From: Alphaproteobacteria bacterium
GTDB taxonomy: Bacteria > Pseudomonadota > Alphaproteobacteria > JAJUGE01
Assembly: GCA_029268305.1 (NCBI GenBank)
Contig: JAJUGE010000019.1
Location: 1-44,921, forward strand
Length of the DNA: 44,921 nucleotides
Reading direction: 5' to 3'
Part shown: one piece after another, positions 26,496-35,291 of the stretch
How positions within the stretch are numbered: position 1 is the first letter of the stretch
Layout of the letters: each line of letters starts with the position of its first letter
The notes under the pieces: generated by a model
Told to the model about the DNA's origin: nothing
What the model saw: only the letters and a program-made list of their open reading frames with translations
Database searches by the model: none
Program-made: the position numbers and the translations under genes

Positions 26496-28262
26496 TCAGC
26501 TCCCGAATACGTCCTGGCCCTTGCTCCGGGCCCAGGCGAAGAATGCGGTCGCGACGAGCGTCATCACCACCGTCCAGACGAGACCGAAGGCTGCGAGCTC
26601 GCCGCTCTGCCCGTTGACCCATAGGTCGAACATCGCCACCGCCATCACCTGCGAGTCCGGGCTCGACAGCAAAATTGCGATCGAGAGCTCCTTGGTCGCC
26701 AGCAGGAAGATGAACAGCCAGCCTGATACCAGTGCCGGCGAGAGCAGTGGTGCCACGATGCGCCTCAGCGCCGTGACCGACGAGGCACCCGCCACCTCCG
26801 CGGATTCCTCGAGCTCTCTGTGAATCTGCAGGACGCCCGAATAGACGTAGCGCATGCCGTACGGCATGTAGCGGATCGTATAGGCAACGAACAGGATCCA
26901 GAGGGTTCCGTAGATCGGCAGCGGCACGCGCAGGTAGATCTGCATCACCGCCACCCCGAGCACGATTCCCGGAAAGATCAGCGGGATGGTAGCGAGCTGG
27001 TCGAGGATGACCGCGCCAGGCCCTCTGCGCGCCGCGATCCATCCGGCGATCGCCGTCAATACCATGATTGCGGTCGCGGCGCCCGCGCCGACGAGGATCG
27101 TGTTCCACGCATACTCGAGGTAATAGGAAGCGCCGAGCACGGTCGCGTAGTTGTCGAACGTTAGGTTCTGGAGCGCCGAGAGCCGAAACCCCTGCAGATA
27201 GGGCAGCAGAGATCTCCAGAGCAGCGCTGCGAGAGGCAGCACCAGCACCACCAGGAAATTCAGAAGGACGAAAGCCCCCGCCGCCCAGCGCCCGGATCCC
27301 AGATCGAACAACCGGGGCCGATAGCCTTTGCCGGTGACGCTGTGGTAGCGCTCGGCGTTCTTCGAGATCCTGCTGTAGAAATAGAAGAGCACCGCGACGA
27401 TCACCAGCAGGATGACCGAGAACGACGAAGCGTGGCCGAGGTCGGGCGGGACCAGCTTGGTGCTGTAGTAGATCTCGGTCGTCAGCACGTTCACTCTACC
27501 GGGGGTGCCCACCAGTGCCGGCACGTCGAACGCTTCGATCGCACGGATGAACACGAACAGCGAGAGCGCCAGAATCGCCGGCCAGGCGAGCCGGATCGAG
27601 ATGCGCCATACCGTGTCGAATACGCTGGCGCCGCTCATGCGGGCGGCTTCTTCCATGTCGGCGTTGGCTGCCCGGAAGGTGGAGGCGAGCAGCAGGAAGA
27701 CGAGTGGCGACCAGAGGAACCCCTCGATCAGGATCATGCCCCACATCGAGTTGACGTCGATCAACACGCCGAACGAGCCGCTCAGGGAGCGGTAGAGATC
27801 GTTGACCGGTCCGGCGCGTCCGAGCAGGAACAGCCAGGCGATCACATAGAGGACGTAAGGAGTGCCCATCGAGATGATCGTCGTGGCATAGGCGAGCCGC
27901 TTGAACGGCGCGTTCGTGCGCTCAACCAGCCAGGCGAGCACGCCGCCCATGAGGAGCGAGATGATCGTGCTGCCGAGGGCGAACACGAACGTGTTCCACG
28001 TGCTCTGAAGGAGGCGCGGATCGTCCAGAAGCCGGCGATAGTGATCGAGCGTGACTTCGATGATCTCGCCGCCGGTGGTCGTGTGAACCAGGCTCTGCTG
28101 GATCAGAATCAGGATGGGCGGCAGCACGAGCAGTGCCAGGATCACGCCGACGATCACCGCAAACGTCCGGCGCGAGTCGTCGACGAACAGCCGCGAGAAG
28201 AGGGGGCGCCGCTCCCCGGTCGACCCTCCTTCCAGGACCCCCGACCTATCTGAAGAGATCAT
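26496..28262 (-). CDS. Fused two-domain ABC importer permease (FbpB-like)
   Basis: A 588-aa inner-membrane protein with about twelve helices, made of two binding-protein-dependent permease domains in tandem, as in FbpB-type ferric and related importers. Each half has an EAA loop that docks the ATPase: MEEAARMSGAS near 205 and LEESAEVAGASS near 485. A polar linker near 295-320 (SKNAERYHSVTGKGY) separates the halves. The ATG at 28262 overlaps the end of the upstream binding-protein gene by 17 bases; its ribosome site is weak, so expression may depend on coupling. Confidence 0.92.
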   Translation of the reverse strand: MISSDRSGVLEGGSTGERRPLFSRLFVDDSRRTFAVIVGVILALLVLPPILILIQQSLVHTTTGGEIIEVTLDHYRRLLDDPRLLQSTWNTFVFALGSTIISLLMGGVLAWLVERTNAPFKRLAYATTIISMGTPYVLYVIAWLFLLGRAGPVNDLYRSLSGSFGVLIDVNSMWGMILIEGFLWSPLVFLLLASTFRAANADMEEAARMSGASVFDTVWRISIRLAWPAILALSLFVFIRAIEAFDVPALVGTPGRVNVLTTEIYYSTKLVPPDLGHASSFSVILLVIVAVLFYFYSRISKNAERYHSVTGKGYRPRLFDLGSGRWAAGAFVLLNFLVVLVLPLAALLWRSLLPYLQGFRLSALQNLTFDNYATVLGASYYLEYAWNTILVGAGAATAIMVLTAIAGWIAARRGPGAVILDQLATIPLIFPGIVLGVAVMQIYLRVPLPIYGTLWILFVAYTIRYMPYGMRYVYSGVLQIHRELEESAEVAGASSVTALRRIVAPLLSPALVSGWLFIFLLATKELSIAILLSSPDSQVMAVAMFDLWVNGQSGELAAFGLVWTVVMTLVATAFFAWARSKGQDVFGS

Positions 28263-29286
28263 TGTAGATGGAGATCCATTTGTTCAGGCCTTCGGCATGG
28301 GTCGCCGGCGAGACACTTGTGACGGTGAAGTCGCCGCCTTCCGGCTTCAGTTCGGGAACCTTGGCCGGAACGTTGGGGTGCGCCGGCAGATAGAAGGCCT
28401 CCGCCAGCACTTTCTGTCCTTCCTCAGAAAGCACGAATTCCACGAACAGCTTCGCCGCGTTCGGATGCGGCGCATTCTTGAGGATACCAATGGCGCTCGT
28501 GGTGGCGACGAGCGGCTCCATCTTGATCCAGTCCACCGGGGCGCCTTTGGCCTTGCTGATCTCGTCATGATGATTGAACGTCATCAGACCGAGTGGATAC
28601 TCACCGGAGATCACGCGGTCGAGGACCACGCGTTGGGATGCGGCGATGGTTGCCGGCCGTTGCTCGGCGAGTTGGCGGAGATACTCCATCCCCTTCTCCT
28701 CGCCCTTCACAGTCAGCATGTTGTAGATGAACCCGGGCGGGCCGCTGGGCGTCAGGTCGTTCGTCCATGCCATGGCGCCCCGCCATTTCGGGTCCAAGAG
28801 GTCGTCATAGGTCTTCGGCACCTCGTCCGGCGGGATCATCTCTGTGTTGTACGAGGTGGTGAGAAAGTAAAGGTGGGTCGTGGCCCAGTGGCCTTCGGGA
28901 TCCTTCAGGTCGTCGGGGTAGGCGGCTGCGGCTTCAGGCACGTAGCTCTCCACGAGGCCCGCCTCGAGCAGGGGGATCATGGCGGTCGTGCTGTCGAACA
29001 CGTCGCCGTCGACCCGGCCGGCTCTCGCCTCGTTGATGGCTTTCAGGGCGACGTCGCTTCCCGGCGCGCGGGAGTAGGCGACCTCTATCCCGTACTTCTC
29101 CTGGAAAGCGGTGGCCATTGGTCGGACCGCCTGGTCGATGATCAGAGTGCTGTACCAGACGAGCCGGCCCTCTTGCTTGGCGGCGTCGATCATCGCCTGG
29201 TCGACTGCGAGCGCCTGGCTCGCCATCCCGGCCACGCCGAGGCCCAGGGAAAACAGCACGCACCGCAGACGCCTCAGCCTCACCAT
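28246..29286 (-). CDS. Periplasmic substrate-binding protein, paralog 1
   Basis: A 346-aa secreted solute-binding protein of the type II (FbpA/PhnS-like) fold. The Sec signal peptide ends in SQALA-VDQ near residue 27; there is no lipobox. The mature chain starts with VDQAMIDAAKQEGRLVWYST, followed by IDQAVRP. The start is an ATG behind AGGAGGGA. It is clearly paralogous to the next gene upstream, about 75-80% identical in the C-terminal half by eye. The bound ligand is not deducible; iron, phosphonates, polyamines and thiamine are all bound by relatives. Confidence 0.9.
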   Translation of the reverse strand: MVRLRRLRCVLFSLGLGVAGMASQALAVDQAMIDAAKQEGRLVWYSTLIIDQAVRPMATAFQEKYGIEVAYSRAPGSDVALKAINEARAGRVDGDVFDSTTAMIPLLEAGLVESYVPEAAAAYPDDLKDPEGHWATTHLYFLTTSYNTEMIPPDEVPKTYDDLLDPKWRGAMAWTNDLTPSGPPGFIYNMLTVKGEEKGMEYLRQLAEQRPATIAASQRVVLDRVISGEYPLGLMTFNHHDEISKAKGAPVDWIKMEPLVATTSAIGILKNAPHPNAAKLFVEFVLSEEGQKVLAEAFYLPAHPNVPAKVPELKPEGGDFTVTSVSPATHAEGLNKWISIYNDLFR

Positions 29287-29315
29287 CGTCCCTCCTCCCT
29301 TTCGGCGTTCACTCC

Positions 29316-29336
29316 CGACGGCTTTCGGTGCCGTCG
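29316..29336 (-). repeat. Intercistronic hairpin between the two binding-protein genes
   Basis: CGACGGC and GCCGTCG form a perfect 7-bp stem with a 7-base loop, 30 bases before the paralog 1 start. There is no U-tract. It could protect the upstream mRNA end and set the ratio of the two binding proteins; this is inference. Confidence 0.45.
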
Positions 29337-29424
29337 TGGTTGTTATCTGCGTTCGAACATTACTCCCTAATCAGGCCGGAGGCGATGGACCTCCGCGGTG
29401 AGGCCCAATCGCCCGCGCGTGAGC

Positions 29425-30468
29425 CTAACGGAAAAGCTCGTTGTAGATGGCAGTCCACTTTTCGAGGTTCTCGGCCACCATGGCAGGGCCGATGCTCGTC
29501 ACCTCGAAGCCCCCTACGTCCGGCTGAAGCTCGGGGACCTTCGCCGCGACGCCGGGACGTGCGGGAAGATAGAGGGCTTCCGCCAACACCTTCTGACCTT
29601 CATCCGACAACACGAACTCGACGAAGAGCTTGGCGGCGTTCGGGTGCGGCGCGTTCTTGACGATGCCGATGCTGCTCGTCGTCGCGACCACCGGCTCCAT
29701 CTTGATCCAGTCCACCGGAGCACCCTTCGCGGCGCTGATAGCCGAGTGGTGGTTGAAGGTCATCAGCCCTACCGGGTATTCGCCGCCGATCACACGGTCG
29801 AGCACGACCCGCTGCGAGCCGGGAATCGATGCGGGCTGCTGCTCCGCCAGCTTCCGCAGGTACTCCATGCCTTTCTCTTCACCCATGTGGATGAGGATAT
29901 TGGCGATGAAGCCGGGCGGCCCGTTCGGGGTGAGGTCGTTGGTCCAGGCGAGATTGCCCTTCCATTTCGGGTCGAGCAGATCCTCGTAGGTTTTCGGCGC
30001 CTCCTCGGGGCTCACCATGCTGGTGTTGTACGCAGCGGTCAGAAAGTACCGGTGGGTGGTCGTCCAGTGGCCGTCCGGATCCTTGAGTTCGTCCGGGAAT
30101 GCCTCGGCAGCTTCCGACTTGTACGGCTCGACGAGGCCTGCCTCCATCAGCGGCAGGATCGACAGCGCCCCGTCGAAGACATCGCCCTGGACCCTGCCAG
30201 CCTTCGACTCGTTGATGATCTTGAGCGCGGTGTCGGAGTTCGTCGCACGCGAGAACGACACCTTGATGCCGGGATACTTCTCTTCGAAAGCCGCCGCCAG
30301 CGGCCGCACCGCCTGATCGATGATCAGCGTGCTGTACCAGGTAACGGCACCCTCCTTGGTCGCGGCATCGATCAGGGCCTGGTCCACCGCGGCGGCCGGG
30401 CCGGCCTGGAGCAGCAAACCGGCGCCCAGGGCCGCGGCCCCCGCCCAGCCCTTCAGCTTGTCCATCAT
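29425..30468 (-). CDS. Periplasmic substrate-binding protein, paralog 2
   Basis: A 347-aa tandem paralog of the neighbouring binding protein, with its own Sec signal peptide (cleavage after PAAA, before VDQALIDAA). Strictly shared blocks include YSTLIIDQAVRP, FNHH, KGAPVDWIKMEP and NAPHPNAAKLFVEFVLS, so the ligand pocket is probably similar. Differences cluster in surface loops. Its ATG overlaps the stop of the upstream hydrolase-like gene (ATGA), which ties it to that gene. Only one permease and one ATPase are present, so both binding proteins presumably feed the same transporter. Confidence 0.9.
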   Translation of the reverse strand: MMDKLKGWAGAAALGAGLLLQAGPAAAVDQALIDAATKEGAVTWYSTLIIDQAVRPLAAAFEEKYPGIKVSFSRATNSDTALKIINESKAGRVQGDVFDGALSILPLMEAGLVEPYKSEAAEAFPDELKDPDGHWTTTHRYFLTAAYNTSMVSPEEAPKTYEDLLDPKWKGNLAWTNDLTPNGPPGFIANILIHMGEEKGMEYLRKLAEQQPASIPGSQRVVLDRVIGGEYPVGLMTFNHHSAISAAKGAPVDWIKMEPVVATTSSIGIVKNAPHPNAAKLFVEFVLSDEGQKVLAEALYLPARPGVAAKVPELQPDVGGFEVTSIGPAMVAENLEKWTAIYNELFR

Positions 30469-31316
30469 TGGAGTCCTCCTCTTTTGCTTTCGTTAGGGTG
30501 CCCGAAGAAATTCAGCGCTTCCTGCGCGATCTCGGTCGCCCGTTCCCACATCATGCAGAACCTGCCGTGCGGCACCACCTTCGATACTACCTCGGGTATC
30601 GCGGCTTCGATCGTCGGTCGGTGTCGTCCGTAATAGAAATGCTCCCCTGTCAGCAGCATGACGGGCCGGCGGATCTTCCGCAAGTTGTCGAGCATGTCGA
30701 ACCGCCGTAATGCCCCGAGTGCCTGCCACCGATCTCTGCCCGCCTGCATCTGGCTGACATTGATCCGATCCACCCACGACTGGGATGGATCCATGGGTGC
30801 ATGCTCGGGATCATGCTCCAGCATGAAATCGACGGTGCGGGTCCGCGGAAAGCCGGTTTCATCCGCCGGGCGCGCGCGATCCCGAATGTCGGCAATGTCG
30901 TGCTCTGCGGTGGCGTCATCGACGAACAACGGACAGTTGACGAGAACCGCTCGTTCGATCCGGTCCGCGTGCCGCCCTGCCAGCGAAGCGGCCGTGGCTG
31001 CGCCGACCGCTTCGCCGATTACTGCGGCACGATCGATGCCGAGCCAGTCCATTACTTCGACGGCACAGTCGGCGTAGAGCTCGATCGAAGGCTGTTCGGC
31101 CAGATGATCGGACATTCCGTGGCTCGGATAGTCGAAGGCCACGGCCCGCATCGTCGGCGCGAGTGCGGCCATCAACTCGAGCATCAGGGCCGAGGACTGC
31201 TGGTTGATGTGCAGCAGCACGACCGGGGGGCCGGCTCCCCGGTCGCGGTAGTGGAGATAGCCGCAGGAGGTCTCCGCGAGGCCGCGCCTCATGCCCTCGA
31301 CCTTCGGCTCACTCAC
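30465..31316 (-). CDS. Alpha/beta-hydrolase-fold protein without catalytic triad, paralog 1
   Basis: A 283-aa protein that reads as an alpha/beta hydrolase fold (LLHINQQ oxyanion-loop strand near 34, FDYPSHGMSD near 61), but the active site is not conventional. The nucleophile elbow is G101-E-A-V-G105 instead of GxSxG, the acid position in TGEHFYYG is Phe227, and the usual C-terminal His is replaced by Arg252 in HGRFCMMWE. No signal peptide is seen. It starts with GTG overlapping the upstream paralog by 8 bases and ends in an ATGA overlap with a binding-protein gene. Hydrolase activity is doubtful; a binding or non-hydrolytic role is possible. Confidence 0.8.
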   Translation of the reverse strand: MSEPKVEGMRRGLAETSCGYLHYRDRGAGPPVVLLHINQQSSALMLELMAALAPTMRAVAFDYPSHGMSDHLAEQPSIELYADCAVEVMDWLGIDRAAVIGEAVGAATAASLAGRHADRIERAVLVNCPLFVDDATAEHDIADIRDRARPADETGFPRTRTVDFMLEHDPEHAPMDPSQSWVDRINVSQMQAGRDRWQALGALRRFDMLDNLRKIRRPVMLLTGEHFYYGRHRPTIEAAIPEVVSKVVPHGRFCMMWERATEIAQEALNFFGHPNESKRGGLQ

Positions 31317-32115
31317 CGAAGAACTCCACTGCGCGGCGTCCGATCTTGTCGGCGTGTTCCCACGTCATGCAGAACCTGCCGCCCTGGACCACCTCGATCC
31401 TGACGTCGGAAATACGGCTCTCGAACTCTTGGCGAAACTTCAGATAGTGGAAGTGCTCCCCGATCAGCAGCAATGTCGGACAGGCTATCGCCGCCAGCTT
31501 CTCCGGGAATGGGAAGAGGCGAAGCGCGGCCAAAGCCTGCCAACGATCACGGCCCGCCTCGAGCTGTGCCACGTTGATGCGATCCATCCAGGATTGCGTC
31601 GGCGCCATCGGCGCATGGGTCGGATCGTGCTCCAGCATGAACTCGATCGTGCGCGTCGTCGGGAACCCCGACGGATCGGCCGGTCGCAAGCGGTCGATCA
31701 ACGGCTCGTGGCTGGCGTCGGCATCACTGACTTCGGAGTACCAGGGACAGTTCACAAGAACCGCGCGCCGGATCCGCTCCGGCCAGCGGCCGGCCAATTC
31801 GGTGGTGACTGCGGCACCCACGGCTTCTCCCATCGCAGATGCGGTCTCGATGCCAAGGGCGTCCATCACCTGCACCACACATTCGGCATAGGTGCCGATC
31901 GTCGGCTGTTCCGAGACATGATCGGAATGACCGTGGCTCGGGTAATCGATCGCGATAGCTCGCATGCTCGGCGCGAGCGCGGCCATCAGTTCCAGCATCA
32001 GTGCCGACGATTGCTGATTGATGTGGCTGATCATCACCGGCTGGCCGTCGCCCATGGCGCGGTAATGGATGTAGCCGAAATCCGTGGGGACCAAACCCCG
32101 CTCGACCTTGCTCAT
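31309..32115 (-). CDS. Alpha/beta-hydrolase-fold protein without catalytic triad, paralog 2
   Basis: A 268-aa paralog of the next gene with the same unusual active site: elbow G96-E-A-V-G100, Phe222 where the acid should be (IGEHFHYL), and Arg247 where the His should be (GGRFCMTWE). Blocks shared by both are HINQQSSALMLELMAALAP, DYPSHG, GEAVGAA, VNCP, FMLEHDP-HAPM, SWxDRIN and GRDRWQAL, so the family is constrained rather than decaying. The ATG at 32115 is preferred; in-frame extension to 32178 has no ribosome site. The 142-base gap to the dehydrogenase gene holds a 7-bp hairpin (32151-32173). Confidence 0.8.
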   Translation of the reverse strand: MSKVERGLVPTDFGYIHYRAMGDGQPVMISHINQQSSALMLELMAALAPSMRAIAIDYPSHGHSDHVSEQPTIGTYAECVVQVMDALGIETASAMGEAVGAAVTTELAGRWPERIRRAVLVNCPWYSEVSDADASHEPLIDRLRPADPSGFPTTRTIEFMLEHDPTHAPMAPTQSWMDRINVAQLEAGRDRWQALAALRLFPFPEKLAAIACPTLLLIGEHFHYLKFRQEFESRISDVRIEVVQGGRFCMTWEHADKIGRRAVEFFGE

Positions 32116-32150
32116 CTGACGTTTCCCGGACTTATTCTCATGGCAGACGC

Positions 32151-32173
32151 CGGAAGGCGCCTCGGACCTTCCG
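32151..32173 (-). repeat. Intergenic hairpin between mmsA-like and hydrolase-like genes
   Basis: CGGAAGG (32151-32157) and CCTTCCG (32167-32173) form a 7-bp stem with a 9-base loop in the 142-base gap. There is no U-tract, so full termination is unlikely; attenuation or mRNA processing is possible. Confidence 0.4.
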
Positions 32174-32257
32174 AGCATCGTAGAACATCGGAATGCGGGA
32201 GTCCGCGCAGTTGTCCGAGCCGCAATCGCGCGGCCGATCGCGTTCGCTGCCGTAAGC

Positions 32258-33760
32258 TCAGCGGCTCACCGGCATCGTGTACTCCGCGCCGGCGCGGATG
32301 CCCGTCGGCCACCGGGATGTGATCGTCTTCAGCTTGGTGAAGAAGCGTACTCCCTCCGGCCCGTGCATGTAGTGGTCGCCGTAGATCGATTGCTTCCAGC
32401 CGCCGAAGCTGTGGAATGCCATCGGCACCGGGATCGGCACGTTGATTCCGACCATGCCGGCCGCGACGCGGGAGGAGAATTCGCGCGCGGCATCTCCGTC
32501 GCGGGTGAAGAGGGCGGCGCCGTTGCCGAACGGATGGTCGTTGGTAATCCGGAGCGCCGTTTCGAAATCGGGCACTCGGACTACGGAGAGGACCGGGCCG
32601 AAGATCTCGTCCCGGTAGATCTTCATCTCGGTGGTCACGTTGTCGAACAAGCAGCCGCCGATGTAAAAGCCGTTCTCGTAGCCCTGCAGCTTGAGGCCAC
32701 GTCCGTCGACGACCAGGTCCGCTCCCTCGCGCACGCCTAGGTCGACGTAGCCGGATACCTTCTCCAGGTGCTGGGCCGTCACCAGCGGCCCCATCTCCGA
32801 TGACGGATCGGTGCCAGGCCCGACCTTCAGCCCCTGCACGCGGGGGACCAGCCTGTCCATCAGCGCGTCACCCGCCTTACCGACGGCCACGGCGACGGAC
32901 ACGGCCATGCAGCGCTCGCCGGCGGAGCCGTAGGCGGCGCCCATCAGCCCATCGGTGGCGAGATCGAAATCCGCGTCGGGCATGACGATCATGTGGTTCT
33001 TGGCGCCGGCGAGCGCCTGCACCCGTTTGCCGTGGGCGCAGCCGGTCTCGTAGACATGTCGTGCGACCGGTTCCGAGCCGACGAAGCTGACGGAAGCGAT
33101 CCTGGGATCGGCGAGGAGCGTTTCGACGGCTTCTCGTGCGCCGTTGACGACATTGAACACACCGTCCGGCACGCCCGCTTCTTTCGCCAGCTCGGCGAGC
33201 TTGAGCGCGGCGGACGGCACCTTCTCGGAAGGCTTCAGCACGAACGTGTTGCCGCAAGCCAAGGCGACCGGGACCATCCAGAGCGGCACCATCACCGGGA
33301 AGTTGAAAGGGGTGATGCCGGCGCAGACGCCGAGCGGCTGACGCACCGACCAGGAGTCGATCGCGGTGCCGACGTTCTCGGTGAACTCCCCCTTCAGCAG
33401 GTGCGGGATGCCGCAGGCGAACTCGACGACCTCAAGACCGCGAGTGACCGACCCGCGAGCGTCCTCCAGGACCTTGCCGTGCTCGTCGGTAACGAGGCGC
33501 GCGAGCTCGTCCAGATGCTGCTCGATCAGGTCCTTGAACCGGAACATGACGCGGGCCCGGCGCAGCGGCGTAGTGCCGGCCCAGGCGGGGAACGCCGCCT
33601 CGGCCGCCGCGATCGCTCCGCGCACTTCGTCGGGACTGGCCAGGGGCACACTGGCGGCTACCTCCCCGGTCGCGGGATTGAAGACATCGCCGAACGCACC
33701 CGAGGTGCCTTCGATCATGCGTCCGCCGATGAAGTGCCGAAGCGTGCGTGCCATTTCCAT
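32258..33760 (-). CDS. mmsA: CoA-acylating methylmalonate-semialdehyde dehydrogenase
   Basis: A 500-aa aldehyde dehydrogenase of the MMSDH type, which converts methylmalonate semialdehyde (and malonate semialdehyde) with NAD+ and CoA to propionyl-CoA (or acetyl-CoA) and CO2. The catalytic Cys is Cys284 in SAGERCMAVSVAV; GITPFNFPVMVPLWM near 148-162 binds the cofactor; the general-base Glu region of ordinary ALDHs reads QALAGAKNH, as in MMSDHs. FHSFGGWKQSIYGD near the C-terminus is typical. The ATG has a weak AGAGAG site. It heads the minus-strand locus containing the importer and the triad-less hydrolases, suggesting catabolism of an imported compound. Confidence 0.9.
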   Translation of the reverse strand: MEMARTLRHFIGGRMIEGTSGAFGDVFNPATGEVAASVPLASPDEVRGAIAAAEAAFPAWAGTTPLRRARVMFRFKDLIEQHLDELARLVTDEHGKVLEDARGSVTRGLEVVEFACGIPHLLKGEFTENVGTAIDSWSVRQPLGVCAGITPFNFPVMVPLWMVPVALACGNTFVLKPSEKVPSAALKLAELAKEAGVPDGVFNVVNGAREAVETLLADPRIASVSFVGSEPVARHVYETGCAHGKRVQALAGAKNHMIVMPDADFDLATDGLMGAAYGSAGERCMAVSVAVAVGKAGDALMDRLVPRVQGLKVGPGTDPSSEMGPLVTAQHLEKVSGYVDLGVREGADLVVDGRGLKLQGYENGFYIGGCLFDNVTTEMKIYRDEIFGPVLSVVRVPDFETALRITNDHPFGNGAALFTRDGDAAREFSSRVAAGMVGINVPIPVPMAFHSFGGWKQSIYGDHYMHGPEGVRFFTKLKTITSRWPTGIRAGAEYTMPVSR

Positions 33761-33952
33761 CTCTCTGATTGCGAGGATCCGGGACGATGTTCACGCTATC
33801 GCCGATGGCCGTCAATCGGACCGCAAGTTGCGGGGTCGCAGCGTCCACTTCGACTGATTTTTGCCGTCGAGGCCGCGAAGACGCTGCCGACGTGCTCCCT
33901 ATGCCTCGAGAGGAAAGTCGCCGCAGTCGCCCGAACGCCCTAGATTTGGCGG

Positions 33953-35287
33953 ATGCGGCTCACTTGGCTACAGCGACTTAGCGATGGGCTCCCGGGAATT
34001 CGCGGGCGTCGAACGCGCGACTTCGTGTCGTTCTCGGTCTACGCGGCGCGCCGATTCAACGAGGACGCCGGACTCCAGGCCGCGGCCTCGCTGACCTACA
34101 CCACTCTTCTGGGCATCGTCCCGGTGATGGCCATTTTCCTCGCCATCCTCGCCGGCTTCCCGACGTTCGACCAGGTGAGGGAGGATATCAAGAACTTCAT
34201 CCTCGCGCCGCTGGTGCCGGATGCGAGCGCTCAGGCGCGCGAACAGATCGATATCTTCCTGTCGAACACGCGGCAGCTCACGGGCGTCGGGATCCTCGGC
34301 CTTGCCGTGACGTCGTTCCTCCTGTTGTGGACGGTGGAATCCGCGTTCAACACGATCTGGCGGGTGGTCGAGCCACGCTCGTGGTCCACCCGCCTCCTGG
34401 CATTCTGGGCGATCCTCACTCTCAGCCCGGTTGCCGTCGGGGTTAGCGTCTCGCTCTCCAACTACCTCAAGTATTGGTCGCTCACCTCTGCCTTCGGGAC
34501 GGTCGCACGGTTCATCGGCAGCATTCCGGTCGTGATTCCCCTGATCGTCGAGAGTCTGATATTCGCGCTCATGTTCGCGGTCATTCCGCACCGCCGGCCG
34601 CGGTGGAAACACTGTCTGATCGGCGGCGCAGTGGCGGGGGTACTGTTCGAGATCTTGAAGAACAGCTTCGGTCTCTACCTCAGCACGGCAGAGACCTACC
34701 GGGTGGTCTACGGTGCTCTCGCGACGATCCCAATCTTCCTGCTCTGGCTCTATCTTTCCTGGAGCGTGATCCTCTTTGGGGCCGAAGTGGCCGCGGCGAT
34801 ACCCGACTGGCGAGCCGACCGCCGTGCGCAGATGCGCTCTCCGCCCCCACCGGCCGAGATCCTGGCGATGGCGCTCGCGACGCTTCGAGAGATATGGAAC
34901 GCGTCGGACGGGACCGTGCTGCGACGAGACGATGTAGAGGAGATCCTGCCTGGAGGCGGCGACGTCTTCGGTCGGGTACTCGCGAAACTCATAGAGAAGC
35001 AGTACGTCGCCGTGACCGAGGATCAGAGACTGGTCATCGCTCGTGATTTGTCCGACGTGACGCTCTATCGTCTCCAGGCCGACTTGGGCCTAGACCTCGG
35101 CACCGACCTCGGGCCGGACTTTTCCGAGCATCCGGACTATTCCGGCCGTGACAAGCCGAGCTGGTTCGTCGAACTGAACAAGGTGCTGGCTCGTGCCGAC
35201 GCCTCGCGACGGGAGATCCTCGGCCTCCCGATCAAGCAGCTCATTGCTCCCGCTGTCCCCGAGCATGTTGGACAGGCGGCTCAGTAG
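33953..35287 (+). CDS. YihY/BrkB-family inner-membrane protein
   Basis: A 444-aa polytopic membrane protein of the YihY/virulence factor BrkB family (formerly mislabelled RNase BN), with about six helices between residues 45 and 285. Family marks are AASLTYTTLLGIVPVMAIF near 44-62, the VESAFNTIWRV segment near 130, and ATIPIFLLWLYLSWSVILFG near 258-277. A long soluble C-terminal region (about 290-444) contains a winged-helix-like stretch, LRRDDVEEILPGGG to KLIEKQYVAVTEDQRLVI. Molecular function is unproven. It ends 4 bases from the convergent DnaJ-like gene. Confidence 0.88.
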   Translation: MRLTWLQRLSDGLPGIRGRRTRDFVSFSVYAARRFNEDAGLQAAASLTYTTLLGIVPVMAIFLAILAGFPTFDQVREDIKNFILAPLVPDASAQAREQIDIFLSNTRQLTGVGILGLAVTSFLLLWTVESAFNTIWRVVEPRSWSTRLLAFWAILTLSPVAVGVSVSLSNYLKYWSLTSAFGTVARFIGSIPVVIPLIVESLIFALMFAVIPHRRPRWKHCLIGGAVAGVLFEILKNSFGLYLSTAETYRVVYGALATIPIFLLWLYLSWSVILFGAEVAAAIPDWRADRRAQMRSPPPPAEILAMALATLREIWNASDGTVLRRDDVEEILPGGGDVFGRVLAKLIEKQYVAVTEDQRLVIARDLSDVTLYRLQADLGLDLGTDLGPDFSEHPDYSGRDKPSWFVELNKVLARADASRREILGLPIKQLIAPAVPEHVGQAAQ

Positions 35288-35291
35288 TCTG

